Below, piece by piece: positions 11,407-23,700 of a stretch of DNA of 64,000 bases. This stretch comes from Corydoras sp. C115. Its lineage: Eukaryota > Chordata > Actinopteri > Siluriformes > Callichthyidae. The translations under genes were made by a program, and so were the position numbers. Position 1 is the stretch's first letter, and each line of letters begins with the position of its first letter. The stretch is taken from positions 1,272,501-1,336,500 of the forward strand of contig JAFMOC010000083.1 in the NCBI GenBank assembly GCA_019802505.1, given 5' to 3'. The notes under the pieces are model-generated. The model ran no database searches. It saw only the letters and a list, made by a program, of their open reading frames with translations, and was not told the origin of the DNA.

Positions 11407-13446
11407 ATGGCTAAAATCTGCACAATCTCGGACAATGAGTCAGATACTTCTGACAATCAAGAAGACACAACACAGACAATAACGGAGACCAATAACGGAG
11501 CTGGACTGAATCACCCTGAGCCCCATCAACCTGCGTTAGTGGGACGCAAAGGTGAGCTAGCATCAAGTTCTGTAAGAAAACAAGCAGGCATATTTAGTCG
11601 TTTAAAGCAAATCAAATACTTTATCGTCACATCACATTAAAACAGGTGTGAAAAGTGAGTGAGCTGCCTGGGTACTCAATCCCTCACAGTTGTACTACAG
11701 AATGTATACATTAAATAAAAAAAGAAAACAAAAAACAGCTCCATTAGAACACTAAAAATGAGTACAGATTTCCATGTGTGAATTGTTCATGATAAAATGC
11801 AGAGTGTAAATTGAAGTGGGTTATGTACATGTGTGTATGTATTGCTGTTTATTGTCCTTGTCTATGACGGCTTGGGGAAAGAAGCTGCCTCAGATCTACT
11901 GCGGTATCCTGGATACACAAACTCCCCATGGTCCCTAATTAGTGAGAAAATCTATTAAAAAATCTTTTTGTACATAAAAAAACAAGGATAGAACCTATCT
12001 GAAATAATTATTTATCCTTCTTCAGACATGTGGGCACCCTGATCAGGTCTAATATAATATGTTGGCACCTATTTTACAGGAAACAAACCTCTGTATATTT
12101 AATACAGCTATGGTTTGTGTACTGATTTAAAATATTAAATAAGATTAAACATAAAATTTGGCCTGTACAAAAGTGATTGTTTATTTACTATATAAAATAC
12201 ACATAAAACATTGTCAAACTTTGGCATTAGATTGCATGTTTAAAAAGAGGTCCTGTGATTCTTATATCTCTGCTCTGCTGATCACAACAAGCGACATGTT
12301 CTTTGCCCTAAAAGACTCTCTGTACTTTATAATAAGCTGCCTCAACGATATCTCTCAATTGATGTATGCCATCAAAAACTACATTTGGAAAACATGAGCT
12401 CCTGATCCTTCTTTGATTATGCCCAACCCGACTCAAAGCGGCCACTCCAAAATTTACTATACCCAAGATATTACATTCAACATGAATAGATCCCTAAAGA
12501 GGCCTGTTCCTGCAAATACATTCTTTACCACTTCTGATCAGGGTGTACTTTTATTCAACTTTTAAATAAGAGAAAAAAATATTTATATACCAGGGAGGTT
12601 CTCCTTCGTGCCTATTTTTAGGGGTTCAGGCTTAGAAATTGTAAAACAGCTTTGAGTGCACTGTTGTGAAGCCATGAATAAATTCAACTTAAAAAAGGAA
12701 GCTTCTGTCTGAATTGCAGTATCATCAAACACTAACTTTCTGCTGAGTCAGCTCCCATGTTGTAAGAGTGATCAATCAATATTGTGACATTACTCGCTTA
12801 TTTAGAGAAGATAAATGGCAATCATTTTTTTATATTAATTGATACTGATTATTAATAATCTAGTCCAAAATCTCTTGCTATACTAAAAATTAAACATATT
12901 GCAATGGCAGGGATATTGGCAAGGCAGAGAAACCACTCGATCAATGAAGAGGACCTTCAAGTCTCAGCGTTTGAAAGACACGAAGCCGCAAATGAGGAGG
13001 GAGATTTATTTCGGCGTCGGTCTCGATCAGCTCCCCCTGTGTTGTGGGCAGCCAAAAAATACGGCATGCAGCTAAGACGGATGAGCGATGAGTTTGATAC
13101 CCTGAAGGACAAAGAGGTGAGAGGTTTGAGGTACCTGATCGACTAACAGGAGCCATAAGCACCTGTTAAGAACTTTAACATATAAACGGGAAAAAAAGAA
13201 TATTTCTTATCTTATATTCAAACACCTTTATATTTTCCTTACAAGTCCTATGAATGTATTAATTAAGACTTGTGCTGAATTTCTGTCATGATTGTCTTCA
13301 CGCAGATGAAGAGAGTGAAGAGTGCATCTACAGCCCGCCAGATGCACTTCTCTCCGAGCTGGTTAAGTTTTCTGTGGAGTCACAAGGAGTCAGATGCTGA
13401 GGAAACCAATAACCTAACAGCCCCAAACTCCCGTCCTGCAGAGTAA
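11407..13446 (+). CDS. bad: BCL2-associated agonist of cell death (BAD), BH3-only protein
   Basis: Coding exons are 11407-11551, 12911-13116 and 13306-13446 (145+206+141 nt), with GT-AG junctions and matching phases; they give a complete protein of 163 residues, against 168 in human from recall. The BH3 helix is plain: LWAAKKYGMQLRRMSDEF begins at residue 93. Known family role: BAD binds BCL-XL/BCL-2 through BH3 and promotes mitochondrial apoptosis unless phosphorylated and held by 14-3-3. The regulatory sites are visible: RQRNHS (Ser58, Akt-type RxRxxS), RSRSAP (Ser88, 14-3-3 mode I) and RRMS (Ser107, PKA-type, inside BH3). The C-terminus, with KSAS-TARQM and a Trp-rich SPSWLSFLW stretch, also matches BAD. 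The start at 11407 opens an acidic MAKICTISDNESD N-terminus; this part is the least conserved. Which of the fish paralogues (bada or badb) it is cannot be decided. Confidence 0.93.
11595..11950. repeat. LINE-type 3' remnants in bad intron
   Basis: ATCAAATACTTTATCGTCACATCACATT and TGACGGCTTGGGGAAAGAAGCTG resemble common fish non-LTR remnants. Identification is by memory only. Confidence 0.4.
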
Positions 13447-14346
13447 AGCATTCAAACAAGACGAATGAAAGAACTGTTGATAGTCAGAAGGATTGTGCTG
13501 CTCCTGATCTGCGATTGAAAAAGAAAACAAAAGTAGTTGGAAACCCAACCAGGACCAACATTCATCTGTGGGACATGAACAGCTTTAGAAATGAGAAGAA
13601 ATGAGGAGTTAAGATAACATTATTAAAAAAGGTTTCTGATTTAAAAAAGGACTTAGACCACTAGAGTTGGTTATCCAACTACAATTTATCTACATATTTA
13701 ATAATACAACGCAAGGACATGCATTTTTCTGACATTTTAATCATTAGAATAGACAAAAATGTTATTAGATGATAAGCAATAAATGCTTCACACATAGTTA
13801 AATACTGCCACTATCCCCAATATGCTCAGAAAAAAAAATACTGTGATCGAATCTAGCCCCAAATGTTGCCTATACTGCCTCGCTTTAGTGACCTCTGATG
13901 TGTAAACATCATGTAAAGCTGTTAAAACCTTAACCAGTCCCACACCTTCAGCTGTATGAACACTAGTTTTTAAATATTCAAACATTTTTATGAACTACCT
14001 GTAAACCATACCGAACAAGGTTTTATCATGTTTACTTTCAAATCCCCGTGCCTTAATCACAGGCCTTTTATTACATTTTTCATATATTCTGTACATATTT
14101 TTTGGTGTCTGACATAACTGCAATTTCTTTAGATGTAGTTGTAAAGATTATTACGTGCATGTGTGTGTGGTAAGAACTACTGTGGATGATTTGAGTGTAT
14201 GTTTTACACTGCTTTATTTCTTTTACTTGAAAAGGCTGCAAACAATGCAAAACGAAAAGAAAAATCACAGACGGCCTTAATATTACTGGTATTACTTGAA
14301 ATGTAAATGTGAAATACATAAATTTTTATAACTGTCACAAATAAAT
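13447..14346 (+). other. bad: bad 3'UTR candidate region
   Basis: AATAAA signals lie at about 13778 and 14340, either of which could end the bad mRNA. No other coding potential is seen here; the short ORFs have no recognisable family. Confidence 0.4.
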
Positions 14347-15705
14347 ACTTAAAAAGACATAAAAGAGAGTTTTTTTGTTTTCTATAATTCGATATTGATT
14401 AGTAAATTTCATTTATTTGTTACCTTTCACTTAATCATCTACTAGGGTTGTGGGGGGGACTGTAGAAGGAAACCGGAGAACCCAGAGGAAACCCACGTGA
14501 AACCCATGAGAAACATTAAGCCAGTAAAGTGCAGCTACGTCCAATATATAGTCTATTTAGTGAGTGTCAAGATAAGATGTAATGACGCGAGTACATATGA
14601 CTACTGCTTCCAAACACTTAGATTTTATATTATTGTTAATGCAATAAAACTTCTGAACTCAACACACCTTACTGCTAGCTGTCTTTCTATATTCTGTGGT
14701 TTATTATTCTCATCATCTCAAATGTACAAAGTGGGTTAATCATTAGTTATTGATCTGTTATTAGATCATTCTGGGTTCACTTGTGTGAAGATTAGCAGTT
14801 ATAGATTTATAAATTTTCGCCAAATTCACCACAGTTGATTTCTGAAACATCACTAAAATCTACAGGATTTTATTCATTGCACCTAAATTAGCAGTTGTGC
14901 CTAATGAACCATAAGTGTTTAACCAGGGGCTGCATCCAGTGTAATGCTACTTTATAATGACTAACATCCATATGTAGTTTACTGTATGATAACCACATAC
15001 ACAAATACACAAAATAATATATGGTATCAAAAAAATACAAATAAAAACACAACACTGACCTCAGTCGCATCCAACAAAATTATTTTATTATTTCTTCATT
15101 TGAATGATAATATTTTATAATTGGGTTTGATGATTGTTTTGTAAATACTCCTTAAGAACTATTTTGTTATTTGTCCTACATACACTGTAACCTGGCTAAT
15201 AATAATAGTCAGAGTGTGTTGGGAGTAGCACTAGAGATTGTTAAGATAATTAAAACTTCAGGACCAAGTAAATTGCAAAGACATGTTGAAGATAAACAAC
15301 TGTTACCATACGGCATTTCATTACCTGATAATCACATGACTGTAGTTCTTGGATACTACACTATTCCATTGGGTGTAACGAGCTGTATTAAACAGTACGG
15401 CAATTACAGACCGTACAATGTCTGTTTTTAAAAAGTCCTATTTCTCATTACTTCTTAGTTTAATAAAAAACATGATAGGCTTATCAATATGGTACACTTA
15501 TGTCTACAAGGTAAGTGGTATTTATTACATAATCATTATTTGTTTCCATAAAAAAAAACAACTGTTTAAAAATAGAAAATGTGCATTATTCAAACCAAGC
15601 TCTGCTTAAATTAAGTATAGGAACAGGAATATTTTTATATTTTATATATATCATATATGAATACAAAAATGACAGCTTTTTTATTATTTAATATAGCTAT
15701 ATATC
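14347..15705. other. Intergenic DNA between bad and the AKR gene
   Basis: A SINE-A scrap (GGAAACCGGAGAACCCAGAGG, 14468-14495) is the only recognised repeat. The small + strand frames at 14497-15609 resemble no known protein. Confidence 0.5.
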
Positions 15706-15708
15706 AAG

Positions 15709-15710
<2 letters not shown>

Positions 15711-15801
<91 letters not shown>
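15711..15801. repeat. (TC)n-(AT)n microsatellite
   Basis: CT repeats followed by about 76 bp of AT repeats, 35 bp past the AKR stop codon. Confidence 0.97.
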
Positions 15802-15803
<2 letters not shown>

Positions 15804-15836
15804 CACTAAATAGCACATCCTCCACTAGATGGCATT

Positions 15837-16703
15837 TTAAACCACTAGTGATGGATCCCAGCAAAATTTCTGGCCACAGTCCAGAGCAGAAAGTCTTTCC
15901 ATGTCTTCATCACAAAGTTCAAAATCAAACAGCATCCCATTCTCCTTCACCCGGTCAGGCTGGCATGATTTTGGCAGCACTGGTACATTTTGCTGTAGAG
16001 CCCATTTTAGTAGCACCTGAGCTGGAGTCCTGTTACAACTACCTGCCACTTGTTGAACCACAAGATCAGACAGGAGGACGCCAGTCCCTAGGGAGGAGTA
16101 CGCTTGAAAACACACACCATTCTTCTCGCACAATAACTTTAGCTCGCTCTGAGCCAACCTGGGATGAAACTCCACCTGCAGAACAGCTGGAACAACAAGA
16201 CTGCTTCTCAATAGCTCGTTCATGTGCTTTACTGTATAGTTTGATACTCCAATGGCTCGAAACCTGCCTTCTTTATAAAACTCCTCTAAGGTTGCCCAGC
16301 TTTGTGCACGGTTGCTGGGGTTTCTCTTATCGGACACATCCAAACCCTGGGTCCCAGGCCAGTGGATTAAGTACAAATCGATATAATCCAAGCCTAGCTG
16401 CTGCAAGCTTCTCAGACAGCCATCTCTTGCTTTGGAACCCTGGTCCTTTGGACTTAATTTGGAGGTTATGAAGATATCACTCCTGGTAAGACCATGTTTG
16501 GGCATCAAAACACTAAGCGCCTGTCCTATGTCTGCCTCATTGCGGTAGACTGCTGCAGTATCAAAGGATCGATACCCTGCTGTCAATGCGGCATCAATAG
16601 TCCGGTATGTCTCCTCGGGACCTCGCAAACGGAAAGTTCCCAAACCCAATTTCGGCATGTGGGCTCCGGTGTTGAGTTCAACAGTGTGTATATGGTCAGT
16701 CAT
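15837..16703 (-). CDS. Aldo-keto reductase family protein, intronless
   Basis: One uninterrupted reading frame of 288 residues encodes a whole NAD(P)H-dependent aldo-keto reductase barrel. The catalytic tetrad is intact: Asp48 and Tyr53 in FDTAAVYRNEADIG, Lys82 in ITSKLSP, and His114 in LIHWPG. Cofactor-site motifs IGVSN (151-155) and VLPKS (242-246) are present, as is LGLGTFRL near the N-terminus. The length of about 280-290 and the motif set fit the glyoxal/methylglyoxal-reductase-like AKRs that fish carry as uncharacterised genes (similar to zebrafish zgc:110782/zgc:101765 from recall), rather than the longer AKR1 enzymes of about 320 residues. The substrate is not predictable. A possible acceptor (pyrimidine run, then CAG, exon starting at 16743) suggests a spliced 5'UTR. 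A reverse-strand AATAAA at 15680-15685 would put an (AT)n array in the 3'UTR. Intactness argues for a working gene. Confidence 0.9.
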   Translation of the reverse strand: MTDHIHTVELNTGAHMPKLGLGTFRLRGPEETYRTIDAALTAGYRSFDTAAVYRNEADIGQALSVLMPKHGLTRSDIFITSKLSPKDQGSKARDGCLRSLQQLGLDYIDLYLIHWPGTQGLDVSDKRNPSNRAQSWATLEEFYKEGRFRAIGVSNYTVKHMNELLRSSLVVPAVLQVEFHPRLAQSELKLLCEKNGVCFQAYSSLGTGVLLSDLVVQQVAGSCNRTPAQVLLKWALQQNVPVLPKSCQPDRVKENGMLFDFELCDEDMERLSALDCGQKFCWDPSLVV

Positions 16704-17375
16704 TATAAGTTGAGGCTGTCAATCACAGAATATAGGCACCAGTCTGTTTTTGGGTAAAAAAAAAAAAAGATTTTAATTAATACAATTATTCTGTTTAATT
16801 ATTTACGTTGGCTAACAGAAAGCTGTAGGTTTGTAGGAGAGAACAGGAGACGCCATGATTATTACTGATATTGCCTATGGACCATTCAACTTATCCTCAG
16901 TGTTAAATTAATTAATTAAATTCTATGTCTTATATGGGGGATTTTAGACTTGTGGTACATTTCTAAAACCAGTGTACAGCAATTTTAGCAGAAACTAATT
17001 TATTATTAACATTAATTTTTATATTAGACAGTAGACTGCCCAAACCTTTCAAATATAACTCCAAACATAACTCCACATAAAATTGTCTGATGTAGGCTCA
17101 TTTTCTAGGCCCAAACTTGTTGCTAGCTTAATGGAAGCTAACAAAAGTGAGGGGTTAAAAATACACATGGCTTATTTTTCTTTAACACCAACGAGAATCA
17201 ATACACTTCAAACTACGTATGTCCAAATACACTGAAAGATTTATTTCATCAATGTAATCTCTTTCATTCTTTGTTTACTAAGACACTTCAGATAATTGTG
17301 TTCAGCTTTGTGAAAACTGTTTGTTGTTTCAGCATAACTTTAATGTACACAAATCCAACAAATCAAAATATGTTA

Positions 17376-17476
17376 CATTTATATTTGGTCATTTTGCAGA
17401 TGCTTTTATCCAAAGCGATTTACAATTTGAGCACAGGGTGCAGTGGACCTGGGATTTGAACCCACAACCTTCAAAT
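17376..17476 (-). repeat. tRNA-SINE with L2-type tail, fragment
   Basis: GCTTTTATCCAAAGCGATTTACAA followed by TGGGATTTGAACCCACAACC, a reversed tail plus B box region. Confidence 0.6.
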
Positions 17477-17515
17477 TGATAGACAATCATATCTTATAAA
17501 AATGCTAAATAAAAT

Positions 17516-17740
17516 TAAATCTCAACCCAATCTCAACCCAAAAGAAAACCACTGGAAAATTATTGGTAACAAAGTTATGGCCAAAGAACCCACAACAGTC
17601 ACAGAACTGTGGAAGAGACTGGAAGAAAATTGGACCAAAATCACAGCAAAGCAAAGAGACTAGTGATGACCTGTGGCCGCAGATGTGCTGAAGTCATTCA
17701 AAGCAATGGCCTGTACATGTTCTACTGATTGGTGACTGTT
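17516..17740 (+). pseudogene. Tc1/mariner transposase C-terminal remnant
   Basis: One frame reads NLNPKENHWKIIGNKV and then TTVTELWKRLEENWTKI before three stop codons in a row (17660-17668); the following frame is broken. NLNPxEN is the catalytic-site region of Tc1-like transposases. Dead copy without visible terminal repeats. Confidence 0.75.
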
Positions 17741-17873
17741 GTAACCTTTCTCTGTGCTACAGTCATTGCATCTAATTATGATAATCACATTTTTTGACTG
17801 GTTTGATGTTGAAATACTTCCATTGGCATAGTGTTCTCCTTACATATACACACACACACACAACACTGTATAC

Positions 17874-17879
<6 letters not shown>

Positions 17880-17939
<60 letters not shown>

Positions 17940-17998
17940 ATTGAAATATTGATGTTGATGATCTCTCATTTTGATCTCCAGTGTTGTGTGTATGTGTG

Positions 17999-18052
<54 letters not shown>
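17880..18052. repeat. Two (AT)n arrays around an 70-bp spacer
   Basis: (AT)n at 17880-17932 and 18000-18052, each followed by ATAAAAAAT. Short inverted CACACAACACTG / CAGTGTTGTGTG segments flank the left array and precede the right one. Confidence 0.9.
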
Positions 18053-18059
<7 letters not shown>

Positions 18060-18599
18060 TTTATATGGTCCTGACTCGTCACATGACATGAACCCTGAGT
18101 GTATGTAGTCTATGATGTAAGGAGTTCCACAGCTTCTAAGTACATCGCAAATTGAACCTATTCATTACTTTCAATTGAAATAAAAGACACCTCTAAAAGT
18201 AAAATGTATTATTATGTTAGTGACAGAGTATAGACTGTGTAGATTGTAAAAAGACTTACATTAACAAATAAAAATTGCTATGGATGTTTTAAAAACGTCA
18301 ACACAAGTATTGGTTTTAAAAAGAGACACGAAAACAATATGTAAGACAATTAAACAGATTATCAAACATTACAAATACAACAAAAGTAGCCTTAAGCAAA
18401 CATATCCCAAATAAGTTATAGGAGGATTAAAATCTCATATTTACCTTTACTCTGTAAAAGCTCTGGGGGAAACGTTGAAGGTTACCAAAGCTGTGTGTTT
18501 CCCCGTTTACTCCATACTTGTTGACAAACAGATGGATGAGAATCTTCATTCAGAAACTTTTTAAATGCTTTATCTCCTGGTTCTGTTACCAAACTATAA

Positions 18600-19116
18600 C
18601 GAGGGCGTGTAACATGTCCCCACCTTGTAAACAGCTACTAATTACTGCGGGTGTTGCGCATATATATTTGTATCGTAAACTAAGAAGCGTTCATTAAATC
18701 TTGTAATTATACAGCAGATTTTAATTGATTCAACACAGCAGCGTCTTCTTCACGAAGCGGCCATGACTCAGTCACGTGGCGCTTCTTCAGGAGGTGGAAA
18801 TATTATCCAATAAAATGAGAGAACACGATAAGAGGCGGTAAACCGTGGCGTTCACCGGCTGTGTCTCAAATGCCATATCACCACCATCGAGCGCACTCGA
18901 TAGCAATATGTTTAGAAAAACTGTATTTGGGTACAGCCCGCCCTCATCAACGCATACAAAATATTACACAGCAAATCTGTAACCACCACAAAGTTGCTGT
19001 GGCAGCTTGACATACTGTTTATTAAAGAAGAAAAGGTTTTGGTAACTCTTTAGTACTTAGTACTTTAGTAAATTACTTTACAATTCGCTTAAGTTAGTAA
19101 AGAAATCTTTTATAAG
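18600..19116. promoter_or_regulatory. Likely shared promoter region between the AKR gene (-) and majin (+)
   Basis: The gap between these divergent genes becomes locally CpG-richer here. It holds an AP-1-like TGACTCA next to an E-box CACGTG (18765-18778), set in an imperfect palindrome (18754-18785), and a CCAAT box at 18807-18811. A donor-like ATAAG|GTATGT at 19116 could end a majin 5'UTR exon. Promoter function and its sharing are inferred from position. Confidence 0.4.
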
Positions 19117-19368
19117 GTATGTTTGTGTAAACAGTAATCGAACATTCGTGCTAGTCGCTATAGCAGAGCATTAATTTGTGATGGGGCAGATCGTTTAGTA
19201 TTAAAACATGTATTAAATGTATTATGATATATACAGTGTCCCTCAAGTAAATCGTACCACACTTAATGTGGTATATATTTCTTAAAAATATAACAGTGGT
19301 ATTGTAATTTATTTACTTCACAGAAATATGGCACAGATAATATTGTAGAAATGGATTCAAGATGAATT

Positions 19369-19722
19369 CATTCCTTCATTCATTCATTCTCTTCCGCTTT
19401 ATCCTCTATTAGGGTCGCGGTGGGGTTCCCCATGCCCATCCAGGGGAGAACATCTCGGGCGCTGGGCAGATAGACCCAGGACAGGGCGCCAATCCATCGC
19501 TGGGCACACACTCACTCACACAGACACACTCTATATGGGGCAATTTTTGAGAATTCAATTGACTTGATCCATGTTTTGGGACTGTGGGAGGAAACCGGAG
19601 AACCCGGAGGAAACCCACGCAGACACGGGGAGAACATGGAAACTTTACCCAGATGGGGATTCGAACCGGGAATCCCTAGCAATGAGAGGCGAACGTGCTA
19701 ACCACTAAGCCACCGTGCAGCC
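19369..19722 (-). mobile_element. SINE-A nested in an older SINE-A
   Basis: Nearly intact, with 11-bp duplication CAAGATGAATT at 19358-19368 and 19723-19733. The flanks (AATGGATTCAAGATGAATT before; TATAAATTGCCCCTATATATAG after) are the body of an older + strand SINE-A. Confidence 0.9.
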
Positions 19723-19733
19723 CAAGATGAATT

Positions 19734-19918
19734 GGATGCTATAAATTGCCCCTATATATAGTGTGTGTGAGTGTGTGAGTGGGTGATGTCATAGCGATAG
19801 ATTGGTACCCTGTTCTGGGTGTATCAGCCCTGTGTCTCAAACGTTCTCCACTGGATGGGCATGGGGAACCTGCGATCCTTGTGTAGGATTAAATGAAAGA
19901 TAATGAATAAATAAATGA
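19734..19918 (+). mobile_element. SINE-A 3' half (host of the nested copy)
   Basis: Body from ATAAATTGCCCC through GGGTGTATCAGCCC to the ATGAATAAATAAATGAAT tail; its 5' half is absent upstream. Confidence 0.75.
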
Positions 19919-20204
19919 ATAAAATGCCCTTGCATTTTTGCCTTTTTGCCCTTGCAGTTTATCATCTTTATTGCTTGGTTGGGAGCACATTTAAGTTTTT
20001 TTAATAACACAAGAATACACATGCATGATAGAATTATAATGAGGAAAAAACAGTAGGGTTCTTATGATATTTTGCTCATAAACCAATACTGCTAAATAAA
20101 AACCAATAAAACTGCTAATATTGTACTAGGAGTTTTTTCTAAAAATGTGTGCCATTACATTTGTTTTCTTATACAGTAAATTTTTTGTGCACTGTAGGGA
20201 AACT

Positions 20205-20663
20205 ATGTCGATTCAGGCCTTCTCATTCCCTGTGCCGGAAACCAGATTTATTCAGGCTGGCCAGCATGTCTACAAGTTTAGGATAAGAAGTGGAAGCAAG
20301 CCTAGGTACAAAAGAGTTTTTAATAATATTAAAAATATATACATAAGGGTAAAAGTAGAAGAATCAGACAGACTGGTGGTGCAGCAATAAATTTCTGTCT
20401 TTTAAGGTCAGTTTGGCAGTTACTATGTAGTGATTGGTATGTTGTTCCCAGACCTGTATGATATTATTCTGTTACTTAGAACAGACACATCCTTGACTAG
20501 CCTTGACTATTTTAAATAACTTCATTTTAAAAGTAAGTGTAAATAAGTGAATGTGTAGTGTGCACAATAGTTATTTTATTAACTGTTAAAGGAGTTTATT
20601 AATAATGACAAAACATATCTATAAAAAATAAGCTGTTGGAGCATGAAAGTTGAAAATTATATA

Positions 20664-20698
<35 letters not shown>

Positions 20699-20701
20699 TG
20701 T

Positions 20702-20778
<77 letters not shown>

Positions 20779-23700
20779 AATGCTAGTTTGATTCTGCTAG
20801 TTTGATTCTGTTTCAGTTATTCATTTATGTTCCCCCTTTCACAGTGGTGAAGAAGCTCTGTCGGATAGTGAGTTTGTCAATGAAGAACTGGAGGTAACAG
20901 ACTTATTGCTAATTATGATAGTCAGCACTTTAAAATTCTAACAGTAGAGTGGCCCAAAGTGCTGAGCTATGATCCATCTTTGCTTAAAAAGATATGACTT
21001 ATTTTGGACAGAAACTTTTTTGAATGCATCAAATTCTAAATCTGTCCATATTCACAAAATAATGATTCAAGAGTATTACCAATTTATTATTAGCACTTAC
21101 AAAGCTCTTGTTTCATTAGCAAGAGAAAAATGCTGTAGAAAGTAATTTGTGATATTATTGTATTATTTTTTATTTTTTGTTTATTTCTGTTTTGAATTCA
21201 AGATAAAAGTAAACATCAGACTGTTGACATATGCCTGGGTTGTTTTCAGTCAATTTGCACCTGGGTTTTCCATTGCCAACATAACAATACTCCAGATATT
21301 TACCTGAACACACCTCCTTTTGAGACCACCACAGTCATCAATGTAGATATATTCGCAAGCACTGTTGCAATTTAATTGAGACTGGTGCTAGGTGGGAAAC
21401 TAGACTGTTGACACGAGCCTGAGTATTTCAACATGCCTTACATGTAAGATAGGGCGCTTTAGCAGCCGAGGATCGCGATGCTCAGGCCCCCGCTTCTGCC
21501 ACTGTGCACCGAACCCCTACTACTGCCCCTCCCACAGTTGGTGAGTTCATGTGAGAGGGGAACCATGTAGCTCCTTCGGGCTTGGCCCAGTCCAGCACCA
21601 TGGGAAAGTGCGCGACCACCAGATGCTCACTAACGAACCCCTTCACTGGAACTGGCTCCAGGGTGGGGCCCCGATAATCCTAATCTGGGCAGGGTACACG
21701 AATTCCTGAAGTTATTATTCATAGGGGTTATTTGGACCACTCTTTGTCTGACCCTTCACCTAGGACCTAGGGATTTTTTTCCCCAGACAACATAGCTCCT
21801 AGGGTCATTCAAACGCACAAACCCCTCCACTATGATAAGGTGGTGATCCAAGGAGGAATCAGGGATGAGATCTTGTGGAGGAGTTTAAGAATCTCAAGGT
21901 CTAGTTGACGAGTGATGGTAAGATGGAGCGGGAGATTGACAGATAGATCGGTAGAGGGTCAGCAGTGATGTGGACCCTATACTGGTCTGTTGTAGTAAAA
22001 AAGGAGCTAAGCCATAAGGCAAGACTCACGATTTACCAATCGATCTACGTTCCTACCCTCACCTATGGTCATGAGCTTTTGGTAATGACTGAAAGAACAA
22101 GATCGCGAATACTAGTGGTTTAAATGAGTTTTCTCTGCAGGGTGTCTGGACTCTCCCTTAGAGATAGAGTTAGAAGCTCGGTCAGAGACTCAGAGTAGAG
22201 TTGCAACTCCTCCACATAGAAAGGAGCCAGTTGCGGTGGTTCGGGCATCTGGTAAGGATGTCTCCTGGGCGCCTCCCCAGGGAGGTGTTTCAAGCAAGCA
22301 TAGCTGGGAGGAGACCCCGGGGAGGACCAAGGACACGCTGGAGGGATTCAATCTCCCAGCTGGTCTGGGACCGCCTCGGGGTTCCCCCAGTTGAGCTGGT
22401 AATGGTGGCTAGGGCGAGTGAGGTCTGGGCCTCTCCAATTGGGACCCAAACCCCAGACAAGTGGAAGATAATGGATGGATGGAGAGATGATTATAATTTC
22501 TATGTGATTATAGTGTGGCTTCTTCCTGTGTTGTTTTGCAGAATGCTGTACGTGTTGTGCTTATGAGTTTGGACAATCTTCACCCGTTTGCCACCCAGCA
22601 TTTTATCATCTTCCCCTGTATGCTATACTCCAGTGTGTTCATATGTTTGAAACCGTATTATATATTTAGTTTATATTTTAAAAGCTGCATTTTAAACCCT
22701 GACTTTAAAACCCTATTAAGTCTGACAAATTCAGGTCCAAGAAACTGGCACTTATATAAAACACATAGATGAACACCACCCACATAACACCTGACCAGTG
22801 TTGGCTGCAACTTACTGCTGTAGAGCAGGTTACGCTTGATTAAAAAAAACATGAGCTACAGAAGATAAATTGTGCTTTTTTTGTTAGTTGATGTAAATGG
22901 ACTAAAAAAATATTTTTATCAAAATGTGTTAATTTTTACCTCAGTTAAATATTTAAAAATAGCTGTGAACGGTATTTCTCAGAATAACTTTGAGAATGAT
23001 TCATCATCTTCCTTCTAGATAAGAGTAAGTGGGAGCAGGTGTCAGAGCTGAGATTTCGAAAGGGAGATAAGATGTTATTAGCCTATCCCTTCCTTATTAC
23101 ACTGTATGTGGAGACAAGTGACCCAGTCCCTAAAGGTAAGAAGGCCTAGGCTTTCAAGAAGTACCTGTTTTAACAAAACAGTAATTCACTATTTAATAAA
23201 TTTATATTTAATGCCTTATGTTCTCCTTGTGTTCTAGTGAACTGTGCAAATAAATATGGTCCTCAAGTAAGTACTTTCAGTAAAACTACATAAATAGCAA
23301 CTTGTTTAGCTTTACCAATTAGATTATGATGTCAATTAATCACACACACTCAATTTAGATAGCAGCAAAAAAAATAATTCCATGTTTCTGTAAATATTGT
23401 CATAATGTTCTATCCTGTGATCTAATTTGCAACAATTAAATATAAAAATATTGCTCTACAACAGTTAAAGACCTCAATACCGTTTAACCTCAATACCGTT
23501 ACACGCAAGGTTAGGCACCTCAAGTAATAAATTATTTAAATTTTTTGAGTTAAAATTATATTTTATATATATTTTTTATAAATTTCCATAATATTTTGCA
23601 GTGAACAGTTATATTCCTGTTGTAGTGCATAGTTGATTTGTATTTTCCACATAGTACGGGCACATATCATTCTTTATTTTCCACTTTATATTTTAAATGT

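Noticed and set aside
13788..15609. Several 60-90 codon frames between bad and the AKR gene
   Set aside because: No start context, splice partners or family resemblance; expected by chance in AT-rich DNA.
15800..16471. 223-codon + strand frame
   Set aside because: Antisense shadow of the aldo-keto reductase, which has all catalytic motifs on the - strand.
22201..22566. 121-codon frame as a host gene or majin exon
   Set aside because: It is LINE 3' coding sequence that runs past the GATGGATGG tail into intron; majin coding exon 3 lies just beyond in another frame.
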